Shown piece after piece: positions 42,294-51,196 of a stretch of DNA of 64,000 bases. The number at the start of each line of letters is the position of its first letter. Position 1 is the first letter of the stretch. This DNA comes from Curtobacterium sp. MCPF17_002. GTDB lineage: Bacteria > Actinomycetota > Actinomycetes > Actinomycetales > Microbacteriaceae. A model generated the notes under the pieces. It was not told where the DNA came from, ran no database searches, and worked only from the letters and a program-made list of their open reading frames with translations. A program made the position numbers and the translations under genes. The stretch is from positions 2,728,001 to 2,792,000 of the forward strand of contig NZ_CP126251.1 of NCBI RefSeq assembly GCF_003234115.2, in the 5' to 3' direction.

Positions 42294-43316
42294 CTAGGCC
42301 GACTCGCGCAGGAGCAGACGGTGGCGCACGGTGCGCTGCACCGTGGGACCGTGACGCGGGAGGTCGCCAGCGAGCATGCCGAGTGCGAGGTCGAGCGCCT
42401 CGCGTGCGACGGCGTCGAGGTCCACCGCGAGCGTCGTCAACGTCGGCGACACGAGCGTGCCGAGCGGCAGGCCGTCGACCCCGACCACACGGACGTCACC
42501 GGGGACGTCCACCCCGGCGCGTCGGCAGGCCTGCAGCACGCCGAGGGCCATCACGTCGTTGAAGGCCAGGATCGCGTCGAGCCGACGTTTCCGCCCGAGG
42601 ATCTTCGTCGTCTCCTCGGCGCCGCACTCGGCCGTGCCGTGCGGTGCGTGCACGAGCTCCGGCAGGTAGCCCCGACGCCGCAGTGCGTCCACGAGGAGCA
42701 CACCGCGGACGCTCGTCTGCTCGGGCGACGAGTTGTCGAGCACCACGGGGTGCCGGACCCCGGTGGCCACGAGGTGGTCGGCGAGGACCTCGATCGCGTC
42801 TGCCGGGTCGATCCAGACCGCGGCGGTGGGCGGCTCCGAGTACGGGTCGAGCTCGACCATCGGCACCGTGCCGAGCAGGTCGTTCCAGCGCTCACGACGG
42901 GAGCCGAGGTACCCGATGACCACGTCCGTCTGCGCGCCGAGCGCCTGCACCATCCGGTCCGCGTCGCTCGCCAGGTCGACGTCGGCGAGCATGACGTTCC
43001 ACCCCTGCTCGGCGGCGAGCCGGAACACCGCCGACGCGAGCTGCGGCGTGTACGGGTTCCGCAGGTCGTTCACGACGAGCCCGAGCTGGTGGTCTCCGCC
43101 GGTGACGAGGCCGCGGCCGAACCGCGACGGGCGGTAGTCGAGCCGCTCGGCCTCGGCGAGGACGCGCTGCTTCGTCGCGGCGCTGATCCCGGACATCCCG
43201 TTCATGGCGCGCGTGACCGTCTGCCGGGACACCCCGGCGGCCGCGGCGACGTCGATGATCGTCGCCCGGCCGCCGGGTGTCGCTGCGGGGTCCGTCAGTC
43301 GCGGAGGTCCAGCCAT
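42294..43316 (-). CDS. LacI family transcriptional regulator
   Basis: The 340-residue regulator has a LacI HTH (TIIDVAAAAGVSRQTVTRAM, then KQRVLAEAERLDYRPS) and a periplasmic-binding-protein-like effector domain (VVVNDLRNPYTPQL-type core, IDPADAIEVLADHL, DVRVVGVDGLPLGT). It is encoded after the fused reductase gene, which it overlaps by 22 bases. It is the best candidate to bind the two CGTGA-type operators at 45373 and 45477. Confidence 0.93.
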   Translation of the reverse strand: MAGPPRLTDPAATPGGRATIIDVAAAAGVSRQTVTRAMNGMSGISAATKQRVLAEAERLDYRPSRFGRGLVTGGDHQLGLVVNDLRNPYTPQLASAVFRLAAEQGWNVMLADVDLASDADRMVQALGAQTDVVIGYLGSRRERWNDLLGTVPMVELDPYSEPPTAAVWIDPADAIEVLADHLVATGVRHPVVLDNSSPEQTSVRGVLLVDALRRRGYLPELVHAPHGTAECGAEETTKILGRKRRLDAILAFNDVMALGVLQACRRAGVDVPGDVRVVGVDGLPLGTLVSPTLTTLAVDLDAVAREALDLALGMLAGDLPRHGPTVQRTVRHRLLLRESA

Positions 43317-45355
43317 GCCACCTGTTCCGGAGTGAGGTCGACGGAGAGGCCCGTCATCGAGGACCGGGCTTCCGCGATCGTACGCGGTCCGAAGAGCGGG
43401 AACGTCGGGAAGGGCTGGTTGAGGACGTACGCCAGGGCGATCGCCGTCGCCGGGACCCCGTACTGTTCGCCGAGCTCACGGGCGCGACGGAGCCGCTCGA
43501 AGTTCTCGTCGCTGTAGTAGCAGCGGACGAGCTCGGCGTCGCTGGTGTCCTCCGGGGTCGCCCGGCCGGTGAAGAACCCGCGGGCCTGCGACGACCAGGG
43601 CAGCAGCGGCACCTGGCGCTCCTCGAGCCACGCCTTCGACGCCGCGTCGGTCGCGTGCTCGCAGCCGTCCCACGGCACGTCGTAGGCCTCGGCCAGGCCG
43701 AAGTGGTTGCTCAGGACCTCGAACTCGTGCTTGCCGTTCGCCCGTGCGTACGCGTTCGCCTCGTCGAAGCGCGCCGGCGTCCAGTTCGACCCGCCGTAGA
43801 CGCGGATGCGGCCGGCGCGGCGGTGCTCGTCGAGGACGTCGACGAACTCCCCCACCGGGATGTCCGGGTTGTCGCGGTGCATCATGTAGATGTCCGCGTA
43901 GTCGGTGCCCTGGCGCTCGAGGCTCTCGAGGAACTGCTTCGTGAGCGACTCCGGGTCGCAGAACGGGGTGTGCGCGCCCTTCGTGATGACGACCACGTCC
44001 TCGCGGACGCCGCGGTTCTGGATCCACTTGCCGAGCCGGCCCTCGAGCACACCGCCGCCGTAGATGTAGCCGGTGTCGAAGACGTTGCCGCCCTGCTCGA
44101 CGAACAGGTCGAAGATGGCGCTGGCGTGCGCCAGGTCGGGCTGGTTGTCGACGCCCATCACCAGGCGGGACATCCGCTTGCCGACGCCAGCGACCTCGCC
44201 GTACCGCATCGGGTTGCCCGGCTTCGCGGGTTCCGCCGCCGCCACGGTGAGCGGACGCCCGCTGACGGTCGGGATGTCGGCGGTCTCGGCCTCGAACGGG
44301 TAGCGGAGGCCGATGGCGGCGCGCCACTTGTCGAGCGTGCGGGCCGTGGCGAGCGACTCGTCGAGGGTGTACTCGGGCACGTCGACGTGGCCGGCGGCGA
44401 GCGCGGCGGTGGTGGCGTCGGCCTCGAGCGCGTAGGGGTGCGCGCCGGCGAAGGACAGCGTGCGCGGGTCCTCGTCGACGGTGCGGATCTCGATGGTCGG
44501 GTCCTCGCCGAGGGTCCACGGGTCGCTGAGCGTGATCTTCCCCGTGGTGCCGTGGATCGTGACCGTGTTGTCGTCCTGCACGCGGACCCCGGTGCGGACG
44601 TCCGCGGTGATGCCGCCCTTGTAGGTCAGCCGGGCGGTGGTCCACTCGTCGACCCCGGTCGGGCCGAGGGTCCCGGCCGCCGTGAGCTCGGTCGGCTCCG
44701 CGACGGCCACCCGGGTCGCCGCCTGGACGATCGCGGCCGCCATGGTCACCGGGTAGCCGCCCACGTCGAGGATCCCGCCGCCGGCGGTGCCCACGTCGAA
44801 GAGTCGCCCGCTCCGCGACCCGGCGCGGAACGCGAACGACGCGTCGATGTGGGTGACGTCGCCGATCGCGCGCTGGCGGACGAGGTCGAGGAGTGCCGCG
44901 GTCTGCGGGTGGAAGCGGTACATGTACGCCTCGACGAGCGGGAGCCCGGCCTGGCGTGCGGCGTCGGCGAGCGCCATGGCCGTCCCGTGGTTCGGCGCGA
45001 GCGGCTTCTCGCACAGCACGGCCTTGCCAGCGTCGAGCGCGGCGAGGACGAGCGCGGCGTGGCCGGTGTGCACCGTGGAGACGTAGACGGCGTGCACCCG
45101 GGGGTCGGCGAGCACCTCGTCGTAGGACCGGGCGGCGACGTCCGCGAAGCCGTGCTCGGCCGCTTCGTCGGCGAACGCCTGTGCCCGCTCCGGCGAGGAG
45201 CTGCCGGCGGCGACGAGGGTCGCGCCGACGCTGCTCGCGGGGAGCTGGGAGAGGAAGCGGCGAGCGATCCCGCCGGGGCCGAGGACGGCCCAGCCGGGCA
45301 CGTCCTGCTGCACGTTCGTGCTGCTGCTGGCGGTGGTCGCGGTCTGCGCTGACAT
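43295..45355 (-). CDS. Fused Gfo/Idh/MocA oxidoreductase - aldo/keto reductase
   Basis: One 686-residue protein holds two enzymes. Residues 20-380 are a Gfo/Idh/MocA dehydrogenase: nucleotide fold GWAVLGPGGIARRFLSQL, catalytic-type AVLCEKPLAPN at 113-122, and MYRFHPQ. Residues 382-686 are an aldo/keto reductase with the full tetrad: Asp and Tyr in FDTGYIYGGGVLEGRLGKW, Lys in VVVITKGAH and His in IYMMHRDNPD. Both halves appear catalytically intact. It should work on sugars brought in by the divergent ABC importer. Start ATG at 45353-45355. Confidence 0.92.
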   Translation of the reverse strand: MSAQTATTASSSTNVQQDVPGWAVLGPGGIARRFLSQLPASSVGATLVAAGSSSPERAQAFADEAAEHGFADVAARSYDEVLADPRVHAVYVSTVHTGHAALVLAALDAGKAVLCEKPLAPNHGTAMALADAARQAGLPLVEAYMYRFHPQTAALLDLVRQRAIGDVTHIDASFAFRAGSRSGRLFDVGTAGGGILDVGGYPVTMAAAIVQAATRVAVAEPTELTAAGTLGPTGVDEWTTARLTYKGGITADVRTGVRVQDDNTVTIHGTTGKITLSDPWTLGEDPTIEIRTVDEDPRTLSFAGAHPYALEADATTAALAAGHVDVPEYTLDESLATARTLDKWRAAIGLRYPFEAETADIPTVSGRPLTVAAAEPAKPGNPMRYGEVAGVGKRMSRLVMGVDNQPDLAHASAIFDLFVEQGGNVFDTGYIYGGGVLEGRLGKWIQNRGVREDVVVITKGAHTPFCDPESLTKQFLESLERQGTDYADIYMMHRDNPDIPVGEFVDVLDEHRRAGRIRVYGGSNWTPARFDEANAYARANGKHEFEVLSNHFGLAEAYDVPWDGCEHATDAASKAWLEERQVPLLPWSSQARGFFTGRATPEDTSDAELVRCYYSDENFERLRRARELGEQYGVPATAIALAYVLNQPFPTFPLFGPRTIAEARSSMTGLSVDLTPEQVAWLDLRD

Positions 45356-45372
45356 GCGGATCCCTATCGTTT

Positions 45373-45386
45373 CGTGAACCTTCACG
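45373..45386. promoter_or_regulatory. LacI-type operator 1 (CGTGAA-CC-TTCACG)
   Basis: A 14-bp dyad sits just upstream of the fused reductase gene, in the position to block its promoter. Confidence 0.65.
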
Positions 45387-45476
45387 GTCACGACGACGGT
45401 ACTGCCACGATGCGGTCGCTGCAACGGCTCTGATGCTTGACACGGCGTGTCGGGTGGAGGAGGCTCTGCACCACTT

Positions 45477-45490
45477 CGTGAGCGTTCACG
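45477..45490. promoter_or_regulatory. LacI-type operator 2 (CGTGA-GCGT-TCACG)
   Basis: It shares the CGTGA half site with operator 1 and lies 104 bases away. It is downstream of a TTGACA box (45437-45442) for the ABC operon. Confidence 0.65.
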
Positions 45491-45538
45491 ATCGAACGCT
45501 CCAGGTATCCCGATCTCAACGACGAGAGCAGGTACTCC

Positions 45539-46849
45539 GTGACAGCAGCACCATCGATCAGTCTCAGCCGGCGGGGGTTCCTCGCCGGTGCGGGCGCCCT
45601 CGGCGCCCTCGGCGCCACGACACTCCTCGCCGGGTGTTCCACCGGCACCGCCATCTCGAAGGACCCGGACGAACTCGTCCTCTGGTACTGGAACCGGTCG
45701 CTCGACCCGAAGTTCCTGAAGCAGGCCGCCGGGGGCATCAGCGGTCACGGCACCAAGCGGCTCCGCCCCGACCTCATCGGCGGTGCGGCGTACGACACGA
45801 AGTTCCGGACGGCCCTCGCGGGGAACGCGTTCATCCCCGACGTCCTCATGGTCAACTCGAACTGCTGGCTCTACTTCCCCGACGAGGACCTCTTCACCGA
45901 CTTCGACGACCACGGCGGCACCGCCAAGCAGCGCGAGTACTACGACTGGAAGTGGTCGCTCGGCAAGACCCCGAGCGGTCGGCAGTGCTTCTGGCCGGTC
46001 GACACCGGACCCACCGGGTTCTTCTACCGGCAGGACGTCCTCGCGAAGGCCGGGCTGCCGACCGATCCGGACGAGGTCTCCGACGCCATCGCGACCTGGG
46101 ACGGGTTCCGGTCGTTCGGCGCGAAGATCCGGAAGGACGCGGGGGCGGCGACCGTGATCACGGCGACGCAGCTCTTCAACCAGTACATCTACGCGAGCCC
46201 GACCCGGTACTTCGACCGCGACGACCAGCCGGTGTTCGAGCGGCACGACAGCTCGATCCGGCAGGCGTGGGAGAACGCCGTCGCCTGCATCCGGTCGAAG
46301 CTGACCGGTAACCTGCAGTCCGGCACCGACCAGAACGCCGGGTGGGTGTCCGGACGGGTCGCGGGGCAGATCGAGGGAGCCTGGTGGACGCAGGTCATCC
46401 ACGACACGGCCCCGGACGCCGCCGGGAAGTGGCGCATCGCCCGGCAGCCGGAACGGCCCGGCAACAGCGGCGGGTCCTTCCTCGCGGTCCCGAAGACCTC
46501 GAAGGACCCGGCCGCGGCAGCGGCGTTCGCGCAGTGGATCACCTCGCCGGAGGTGCAGTCGCACACGTACAACGACATCCAGCTGTTCCCCTCGACCCCC
46601 GCCTCCTTCGGCAACGGGATCATGCGGAAGCCCGGCGACTACTTCGGCGACCAGGACCCGCTCGCGTTCTTCAACGCCACCGCGATGGACGTCCCGGTGA
46701 CGTACATCTCGAACTCCGAACGGTTCATCGGGGCCTTCGCGACCGAGATCACGAACGTCGAGGCCGCGGGGAAGGACCCCGACCGCGCCTGGCAGGACGC
46801 CGTCGACCAGACCAACCGGGTCCTCGAGAAGCGCGGGGTCCGGGCATGA
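45539..46849 (+). CDS. ABC sugar-binding lipoprotein
   Basis: The 436-residue solute-binding protein has a Tat-type signal SRRGFLAG at residues 10-17 and a lipobox LLAGC near residue 33, so it is folded before export and anchored outside. The body is a family 1 extracellular solute-binding fold (typical for oligosaccharides). The sugar is unknown. GTG at 45539 precedes the Tat motif; the ribosome-binding site is weak. It is first of an importer operon with no ATPase, which is common when a shared MsiK-like ATPase is used. Confidence 0.93.
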   Translation: MTAAPSISLSRRGFLAGAGALGALGATTLLAGCSTGTAISKDPDELVLWYWNRSLDPKFLKQAAGGISGHGTKRLRPDLIGGAAYDTKFRTALAGNAFIPDVLMVNSNCWLYFPDEDLFTDFDDHGGTAKQREYYDWKWSLGKTPSGRQCFWPVDTGPTGFFYRQDVLAKAGLPTDPDEVSDAIATWDGFRSFGAKIRKDAGAATVITATQLFNQYIYASPTRYFDRDDQPVFERHDSSIRQAWENAVACIRSKLTGNLQSGTDQNAGWVSGRVAGQIEGAWWTQVIHDTAPDAAGKWRIARQPERPGNSGGSFLAVPKTSKDPAAAAAFAQWITSPEVQSHTYNDIQLFPSTPASFGNGIMRKPGDYFGDQDPLAFFNATAMDVPVTYISNSERFIGAFATEITNVEAAGKDPDRAWQDAVDQTNRVLEKRGVRA

Positions 46850-47940
46850 GCACGAAACAGGCACCACCGACGACGAGCATCCCCGCGGTCGTCGGCACAC
46901 CCACCTCGTCCATCACCACCGCCGCGACCGGGAAGCGCTTCGGCCTCCGCCGGTTCTGGCCGCAGTACGTCGCGATCGCGCCGTTCTACGTGCTCTTCCT
47001 GGTGTTCGGGCTGTTCCCGATCGTGTTCTCGATCGTGCTGTCGTTCACCGACTGGGACGGCGTCGGTTCGCCGTCGTTCGTCGGGCTCGCGCAGTACCAG
47101 TACCTCCTCGGCGACCCGCGGTTCTGGAACGCCGTCGGCAACACCTTCCTCATCTGGATCATGTCGACGATCCCGATGCTCTTCCTCGCGCTCGTCCTGG
47201 CCTTCCTGCTGCACGGCAACATCCGGGCGAAGGGCTTCTACCGCGTCGCGTTCTTCGTGCCGAACGTCACGAGCATGGTCGCGATGGCCATCGTGTTCGG
47301 CTCGGTGTTCTCCGACGGCTTCGGCCTGGTGAACGCGGCGCTCCGAGCGCTCGGGGCGGATCCGGTCGGGTGGCTGTCGTCGTACTGGGGCATCAAGATC
47401 ACGATCTCGGTGATGGTGATCTGGCGGTGGACCGGGTACAACGCGATCATCTACCTGGCCGGCCTGCAGTCGATCTCCACGGAGCTCTACGACGCCGCGA
47501 AGGTGGACGGCGCGAACGCGTGGCAGATCTTCTCGCGGATCACGGTGCCGCTCCTCCGTCCGGTGATCCTCTTCACGCTGATCACCTCGACGATCGGCGG
47601 GCTCGGGCTCTTCACGGAGCCGCAGATCCTGTTCAACGGTCAGGCGGTGGGCGGCCCCGACGAGGCCGGCATGACGATCGTGCTCTACCAGTACGAGCAG
47701 GCGTTCAACCAGTTCGACTTCGGGTACGGGTCGGCGATCGCCTGGGTGCTGTTCCTCTTCTCCGTGGTGTTCGCGATCATCAACTGGCGCCTGCTCAGCG
47801 AACGCGACGGCCTGAAGACGCCACGACGCCTGCGCGCACCGCGTCCGACCCGCACCGACCGGATCGGCACCGACGGCATCGGCACCGACCGGATCGGCAC
47901 CGACCCGGCCCGCACCACCGCGAAGGGGGTCGACGCATGA
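46846..47940 (+). CDS. ABC sugar transporter permease 1 (MalF type)
   Basis: The 364-residue inner-membrane subunit has about six helices and the EAA-type loop LYDAAKVDGANAWQIFSRIT. The ATG overlaps the binding-protein stop (ATGA). The last 35 residues are unusual: a 15-bp repeat (CACCGACCGGATCGG, 47853-47912) encodes RTDRIGTDGIGTDRIGTD, a basic tail not seen in typical permeases. Confidence 0.94.
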   Translation: MSTKQAPPTTSIPAVVGTPTSSITTAATGKRFGLRRFWPQYVAIAPFYVLFLVFGLFPIVFSIVLSFTDWDGVGSPSFVGLAQYQYLLGDPRFWNAVGNTFLIWIMSTIPMLFLALVLAFLLHGNIRAKGFYRVAFFVPNVTSMVAMAIVFGSVFSDGFGLVNAALRALGADPVGWLSSYWGIKITISVMVIWRWTGYNAIIYLAGLQSISTELYDAAKVDGANAWQIFSRITVPLLRPVILFTLITSTIGGLGLFTEPQILFNGQAVGGPDEAGMTIVLYQYEQAFNQFDFGYGSAIAWVLFLFSVVFAIINWRLLSERDGLKTPRRLRAPRPTRTDRIGTDGIGTDRIGTDPARTTAKGVDA

Positions 47941-48851
47941 CCGCGACACCGACCACGACGACCACGAACACCGCCGCCGCGCTCGGGCGACCCGGTGCGG
48001 CGACGAACGACCGCGGGCACGGGTTCCGCCGCGGCTGGCTCGGGACCGCCGTCACGCACCTCTGCCTCATCGTCGGCGTGCTGCTGTCGATCTTCCCGTT
48101 CTACTGGCTGCTCGTCATGTCGACGTCGACCAACGCGGAGATCTTCGGCTACCCGCCGTCGCTCTGGTTCGGGGACAACGCGCTCGCGAACGTGGCGTCG
48201 GTGTTCAGCAACGTCGACATGCTGCGGGCGCTCCTCAACACCGTGCTCGTGGCGGGCAGCACCGCGGTCCTCGTGATGCTGTTCGACTCGCTCGCAGCGT
48301 TCGCGTTCGCGAAGTACGAGTTCCCGTTCAAGCGGACGTTGTTCACCGTGATGCTCGCCACGTTCCTCGTGCCCGGCAGCCTGTCGCTCGTGCCGAGCTT
48401 CGTGCTCATGGCGCACCTCGGGTGGATCGGCGGACTGCAAGCGCTCATCATCCCGGGAGCGGCGAACGCGTTCGGCATCTTCCTGCTCCGGCAGTTCGCC
48501 ACCGGGTCGATCCCGAACGAGGTCATCGACTCGGCGCGGGTGGACGGTGCCGGGTTCTTCCGGACCTGGTGGTCGGTCGCGGTGCCGATGCTCCGCGGCG
48601 GGCTCGCGTTCCTCGGCATCTTCACCTTCATCACCGCCTGGAACGACTACGTCTGGCCGCTCATCGTCCTCATCGACCCGAAGGGGCAGACGCTCCAGGT
48701 GGCGCTCGCGGGGCTCAGCTCGGTGAACGCGACCGACCTCGGCGCCGTGATGGCCGGTGCGGTGATCAGTGTGTTCCCGTTGATCGGCGTCTTCATCATC
48801 GGGTCGCGGCACTTCATCGCGAACATCGCCGCCGGTGCGCTGAAGGGATGA
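47937..48851 (+). CDS. ABC sugar transporter permease 2 (MalG type)
   Basis: The 304-residue membrane subunit has the EAA loop SIPNEVIDSARVDGAGFFRT and ends in RHFIANIAAGALKG as MalG-type proteins do. It pairs with permease 1; the ATG overlaps its stop (ATGA). The first 30 residues are Thr/Ala/Gly-rich. A hairpin terminator follows the stop. Confidence 0.94.
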   Translation: MTATPTTTTTNTAAALGRPGAATNDRGHGFRRGWLGTAVTHLCLIVGVLLSIFPFYWLLVMSTSTNAEIFGYPPSLWFGDNALANVASVFSNVDMLRALLNTVLVAGSTAVLVMLFDSLAAFAFAKYEFPFKRTLFTVMLATFLVPGSLSLVPSFVLMAHLGWIGGLQALIIPGAANAFGIFLLRQFATGSIPNEVIDSARVDGAGFFRTWWSVAVPMLRGGLAFLGIFTFITAWNDYVWPLIVLIDPKGQTLQVALAGLSSVNATDLGAVMAGAVISVFPLIGVFIIGSRHFIANIAAGALKG

Positions 48852-48856
48852 GGCCG

Positions 48857-48897
48857 GTCGTGGGCGACGGCGCGCGTGCCGTGCCGTCGCCCACGAC
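48857..48897 (+). terminator. 15-bp hairpin after the ABC operon
   Basis: GTCGTGGGCGACGGC (48857-48871) pairs with GCCGTCGCCCACGAC (48883-48897) across 11 bases, 5 bases after the permease stop. Confidence 0.7.
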
Positions 48898-48901
48898 TCC
48901 C

Positions 48902-48907
48902 TAGACT
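48902..48907 (+). promoter_or_regulatory. -10 box (TAGACT) of leaderless tetR gene
   Basis: TAGACT ends 7 bases before the ATG at 48915. Confidence 0.6.
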
Positions 48908-48914
48908 CGTGCCC

Positions 48915-49463
48915 ATGGCAAGCGCCCGCGATCGTGTCCTCGACAGCTTCGTCACCATCGTGTGCGAGGAAGGGGAGCGTCCGGCGACCCTCGACGCCGT
49001 GGCCGCTCGTGCCGGGGTCTCGAAGGGCGGGCTGCTCTACCACTTCGGCTCGAAGGCGGCCCTCGTCGAGGGACTCTGCGAGCGCCTCTCCGACCTCTCC
49101 GCGATCGACGTCGAGCGGATGCGCGACGCCGAGGACGGCGCTGCCCGGTACTTCGTGCGGAACTGTCTCTTCGTCGGCAGCGAGCTCGACCTCGCCCTCC
49201 TCGCCGCGAGCCGCCTGCAGCAGGCCGGCTACGAGGAGGCCGGCCGGACTCTCGACGAGACCGAGAACGCCTGGCTCGCCACGCTCGTCGACGCCCTCGG
49301 GGACGAGCCCACCGCCGAGGCCGTGAAGCTCCTCGGCGACGGGCTGTACCACCAGGCATCCCTGGGCGCCGCGAGCGATGTGCGGCCGAACCGGAGCACC
49401 ATCGACATGGAGGCGCTGCTCGGCGTCGTCGACCGGCTCATCGCGACGAGGCCCGGTGCTTGA
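48915..49463 (+). CDS. TetR family transcriptional regulator
   Basis: The 182-residue regulator has an HTH (ATLDAVAARAGVSKGGLLYH, then FGSKAALVEGLCERL) and a C-terminal ligand domain of the TetR_C type found with membrane-stress regulators. Its target may be the small membrane protein gene that follows 67 bases later on the same strand. Start ATG at 48915 is leaderless. Confidence 0.9.
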   Translation: MASARDRVLDSFVTIVCEEGERPATLDAVAARAGVSKGGLLYHFGSKAALVEGLCERLSDLSAIDVERMRDAEDGAARYFVRNCLFVGSELDLALLAASRLQQAGYEEAGRTLDETENAWLATLVDALGDEPTAEAVKLLGDGLYHQASLGAASDVRPNRSTIDMEALLGVVDRLIATRPGA

Positions 49464-49486
49464 ACCGACACCACCGCTGCTGGGGA

Positions 49487-49492
49487 TAGACT
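49487..49492 (+). promoter_or_regulatory. -10 box (TAGACT) with leader
   Basis: TAGACT lies 38 bases before the GTG at 49531 and a GGAGG ribosome-binding site lies between, so this transcript has a normal leader. Confidence 0.5.
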
Positions 49493-49530
49493 GGGTCCGT
49501 TCCACCCGCCTGACTTCCGGAGGTACCACC

Positions 49531-49701
49531 GTGGGCCGCGTCATCGCCGCTGTTTTCTCGATCCTGCTGCTGCTGGTGTCGATGTACCTGTTCGGGTTCG
49601 CGTTCCAGGTGGAGTCCGGTCAGGCGTTCGTGTTCATGGGCGGCGTGCTGCTCATGTGCCTCTCCTTCTTCCTGCCGATCCACGTGTTCGGCAAGCGGTA
49701 G
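49531..49701 (+). CDS. Small two-helix membrane protein
   Basis: The 56-residue protein starts MGRVIAAVFSILLLLVSMYL and has a second hydrophobic stretch around residues 30-48. I recognise no family. GTG at 49531 has GGAGG about 8 bases upstream, and a terminator follows the stop, so it is a real short gene. Microbacteriaceae genomes carry many such peptides; the function is unknown. Confidence 0.75.
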   Translation: MGRVIAAVFSILLLLVSMYLFGFAFQVESGQAFVFMGGVLLMCLSFFLPIHVFGKR

Positions 49702-49722
49702 TCACACACCGCGCAAGAAACG

Positions 49723-49748
49723 GCCCCGCACCTTCCGAGGTGTGGGGC
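49723..49748. terminator. Intrinsic terminator of the small membrane protein gene
   Basis: GCCCCGCACCT pairs with AGGTGTGGGGC (one G-T) across TCCG, followed by TGTTCTG on the plus strand. It can also fold on the other strand. Confidence 0.75.
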
Positions 49749-49814
49749 TGTTCTGCGTTCTGGCGCCGACGTCCGCACGGCCCCGCCCGGCCGCGCGGCC
49801 GCCCGGCCGCCCAG

Positions 49815-49965
49815 CCGCCCGCCGCCCGCCGCCCGCCGCCCGCCGCACAACGAAAGTCGCCCGGAACCGTGAGACGACACGGTTCCGGATGACTTTCGTT
49901 GTGCGAAGCGCAGACCGACCGCCCGGGCAGACCGGCCGGCCGGGAGCGCAGACCGACCGCCCGGG
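49815..49965. repeat. Intergenic repeat island: CCGCCCG tandem array, long hairpin and direct repeats
   Basis: About four and a half units of CCGCCCG (49815-49845) are followed by a 27-base-arm inverted repeat (49845-49871 against 49878-49904, one 2-base mismatch, 6-base loop). A 21-base direct repeat beginning AGCGCAGACCGACCGCCCGG follows at 49907 and 49945. No gene fits. The ribH stop is 15 bases beyond. Confidence 0.85.
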
Positions 49966-49979
49966 AGCAGGTCGCCCGA

Positions 49980-50459
49980 CTAGGCCAGGACGCGCAGCTT
50001 CTGCAGGATGACCGCGGTCGACACGGCCGCGTGCACCGCCTCGGCGCCCTTGTCCTCCTTCGAGCCCGGCAGCCCGGCACGGTCGAGGCCCTGCTGCTCG
50101 TCGTCCAGCGTGAGCACGCCGAACCCGACGGGCTTGCCGGTCTCGATCGCCACGCTGGTGAGGCCGCTGGTGGCCGCGTCCGAGACGTACTCGAAGTGCG
50201 GGGTGCCGCCGCGGATGATCACGCCGAGCGCGACCGCGGCGTCGAACCCGGACTCGAGCGCGGTCTTCACGACCACCGGCAGCTCGAAGCTCCCCGGGAC
50301 CGGGATGACCTCGGCGGAGGCGCCGAGCCGCTCGATCTCGCGCTGGGCCCCGGCGAGGAGCCCGCCGGCGATGGCTTCGTGCCACTGCCCGGCGACGATC
50401 GCCACCCGGACCCCGGTGCCGTCGACCTGGTCGCGGTCCGCCGCGCCTGCTCCGCTCAT
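49980..50459 (-). CDS. ribH: 6,7-dimethyl-8-ribityllumazine synthase
   Basis: The 159-residue enzyme condenses the ribityl-pyrimidine with dihydroxybutanone phosphate. It carries [54 protein letters not shown] and [17 protein letters not shown], the lumazine synthase signatures. It forms hollow or pentameric complexes in the cytosol. The ATG at 50457-50459 overlaps the ribB stop (ATGA), so it is coupled in the rib operon. Confidence 0.96.
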   Translation of the reverse strand: MSGAGAADRDQVDGTGVRVAIVAGQWHEAIAGGLLAGAQREIERLGASAEVIPVPGSFELPVVVKTALESGFDAAVALGVIIRGGTPHFEYVSDAATSGLTSVAIETGKPVGFGVLTLDDEQQGLDRAGLPGSKEDKGAEAVHAAVSTAVILQKLRVLA

Positions 50460-51196
50460 CGTGTCGTTCCTTCCGTGGGCACGGCCTCGGCCGTCGCCCG
50501 GTCTGCCGCGTCGAGCCAGTCGACGAGTGCGGCGATGGTGATGACGGGCACGCCGGCGCGTGCCCCGAGTGCGAGGAGTCCGGGCAGCCGCATCATGCTG
50601 CCGTCCTCGTCGACGATCTCGCAGATCGCCGCGGCGGGCCGGAGCCCGGCAGCGGTGACCAGGTCGATCGCGGCTTCGGTGTGGCCCGCGCGCTCACGGA
50701 CGCCGCCGGGTCGTGCACGCAGGGGCACGACGTGTCCGGGCCGGTGCAGGTCGTCGCGGACCGAGGTCGGGTCGGCGAGGACCCGAAGCGTCCGGGCGCG
50801 GTCGTGGGCGCTGATGCCGGTGGTCACCCCGACGGCTGCGTCGACGGTCACCGTGTAGGCGGTCCCCCGGACGTCCTCGTTGTGCTCCACCATCGGCGGC
50901 AGGTCGAGCGCGTCCGCGATCTCGACGCTCACCGGGGCGCAGATGAACCCGGACGAGTGCGCCACGGTCCAGGCGATCCACTCGGGGGTGGCGAGTTCGG
51001 CGGCGAGGATGACGTCACCCTCGTTCTCGCGGTGTTCGTCGTCGGCGACGATGACGGGCCGTCCGGCAGCGATGGACGCGACCGCGGCCTCGATGGTCGC
51101 CAGCCCGGCCGCGTGCTCGAGCCCGGCCGCGTGCTCGGGCCCGGCCACGTGCTCGGGAGCCGTGACGACGTCGACGTTCGGGGTCTCGGCGACCAT
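50456..51196 (-). CDS. ribB: 3,4-dihydroxy-2-butanone-4-phosphate synthase (RibB only)
   Basis: The 246-residue enzyme makes the four-carbon unit of riboflavin from ribulose 5-phosphate. Key residues are in [35 protein letters not shown] and [10 protein letters not shown]. The GTP cyclohydrolase II half usual in actinobacterial RibBA is absent: the protein ends after the RibB fold. An 18-bp repeat (51102-51155) codes three times for an EHAAGL-like unit in the N-terminal 30 residues. The ATG overlaps the ribE stop in TGATG. Confidence 0.93.
   Translation of the reverse strand: MVAETPNVDVVTAPEHVAGPEHAAGLEHAAGLATIEAAVASIAAGRPVIVADDEHRENEGDVILAAELATPEWIAWTVAHSSGFICAPVSVEIADALDLPPMVEHNEDVRGTAYTVTVDAAVGVTTGISAHDRARTLRVLADPTSVRDDLHRPGHVVPLRARPGGVRERAGHTEAAIDLVTAAGLRPAAAICEIVDEDGSMMRLPGLLALGARAGVPVITIAALVDWLDAADRATAEAVPTEGTTR

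Noticed and set aside
43295..46900. A 1201-codon reading of the fusion gene extending under the ABC operon
   Set aside because: The conserved protein starts at 45355; the extra part is antisense to the binding-protein gene and crosses the regulatory region.
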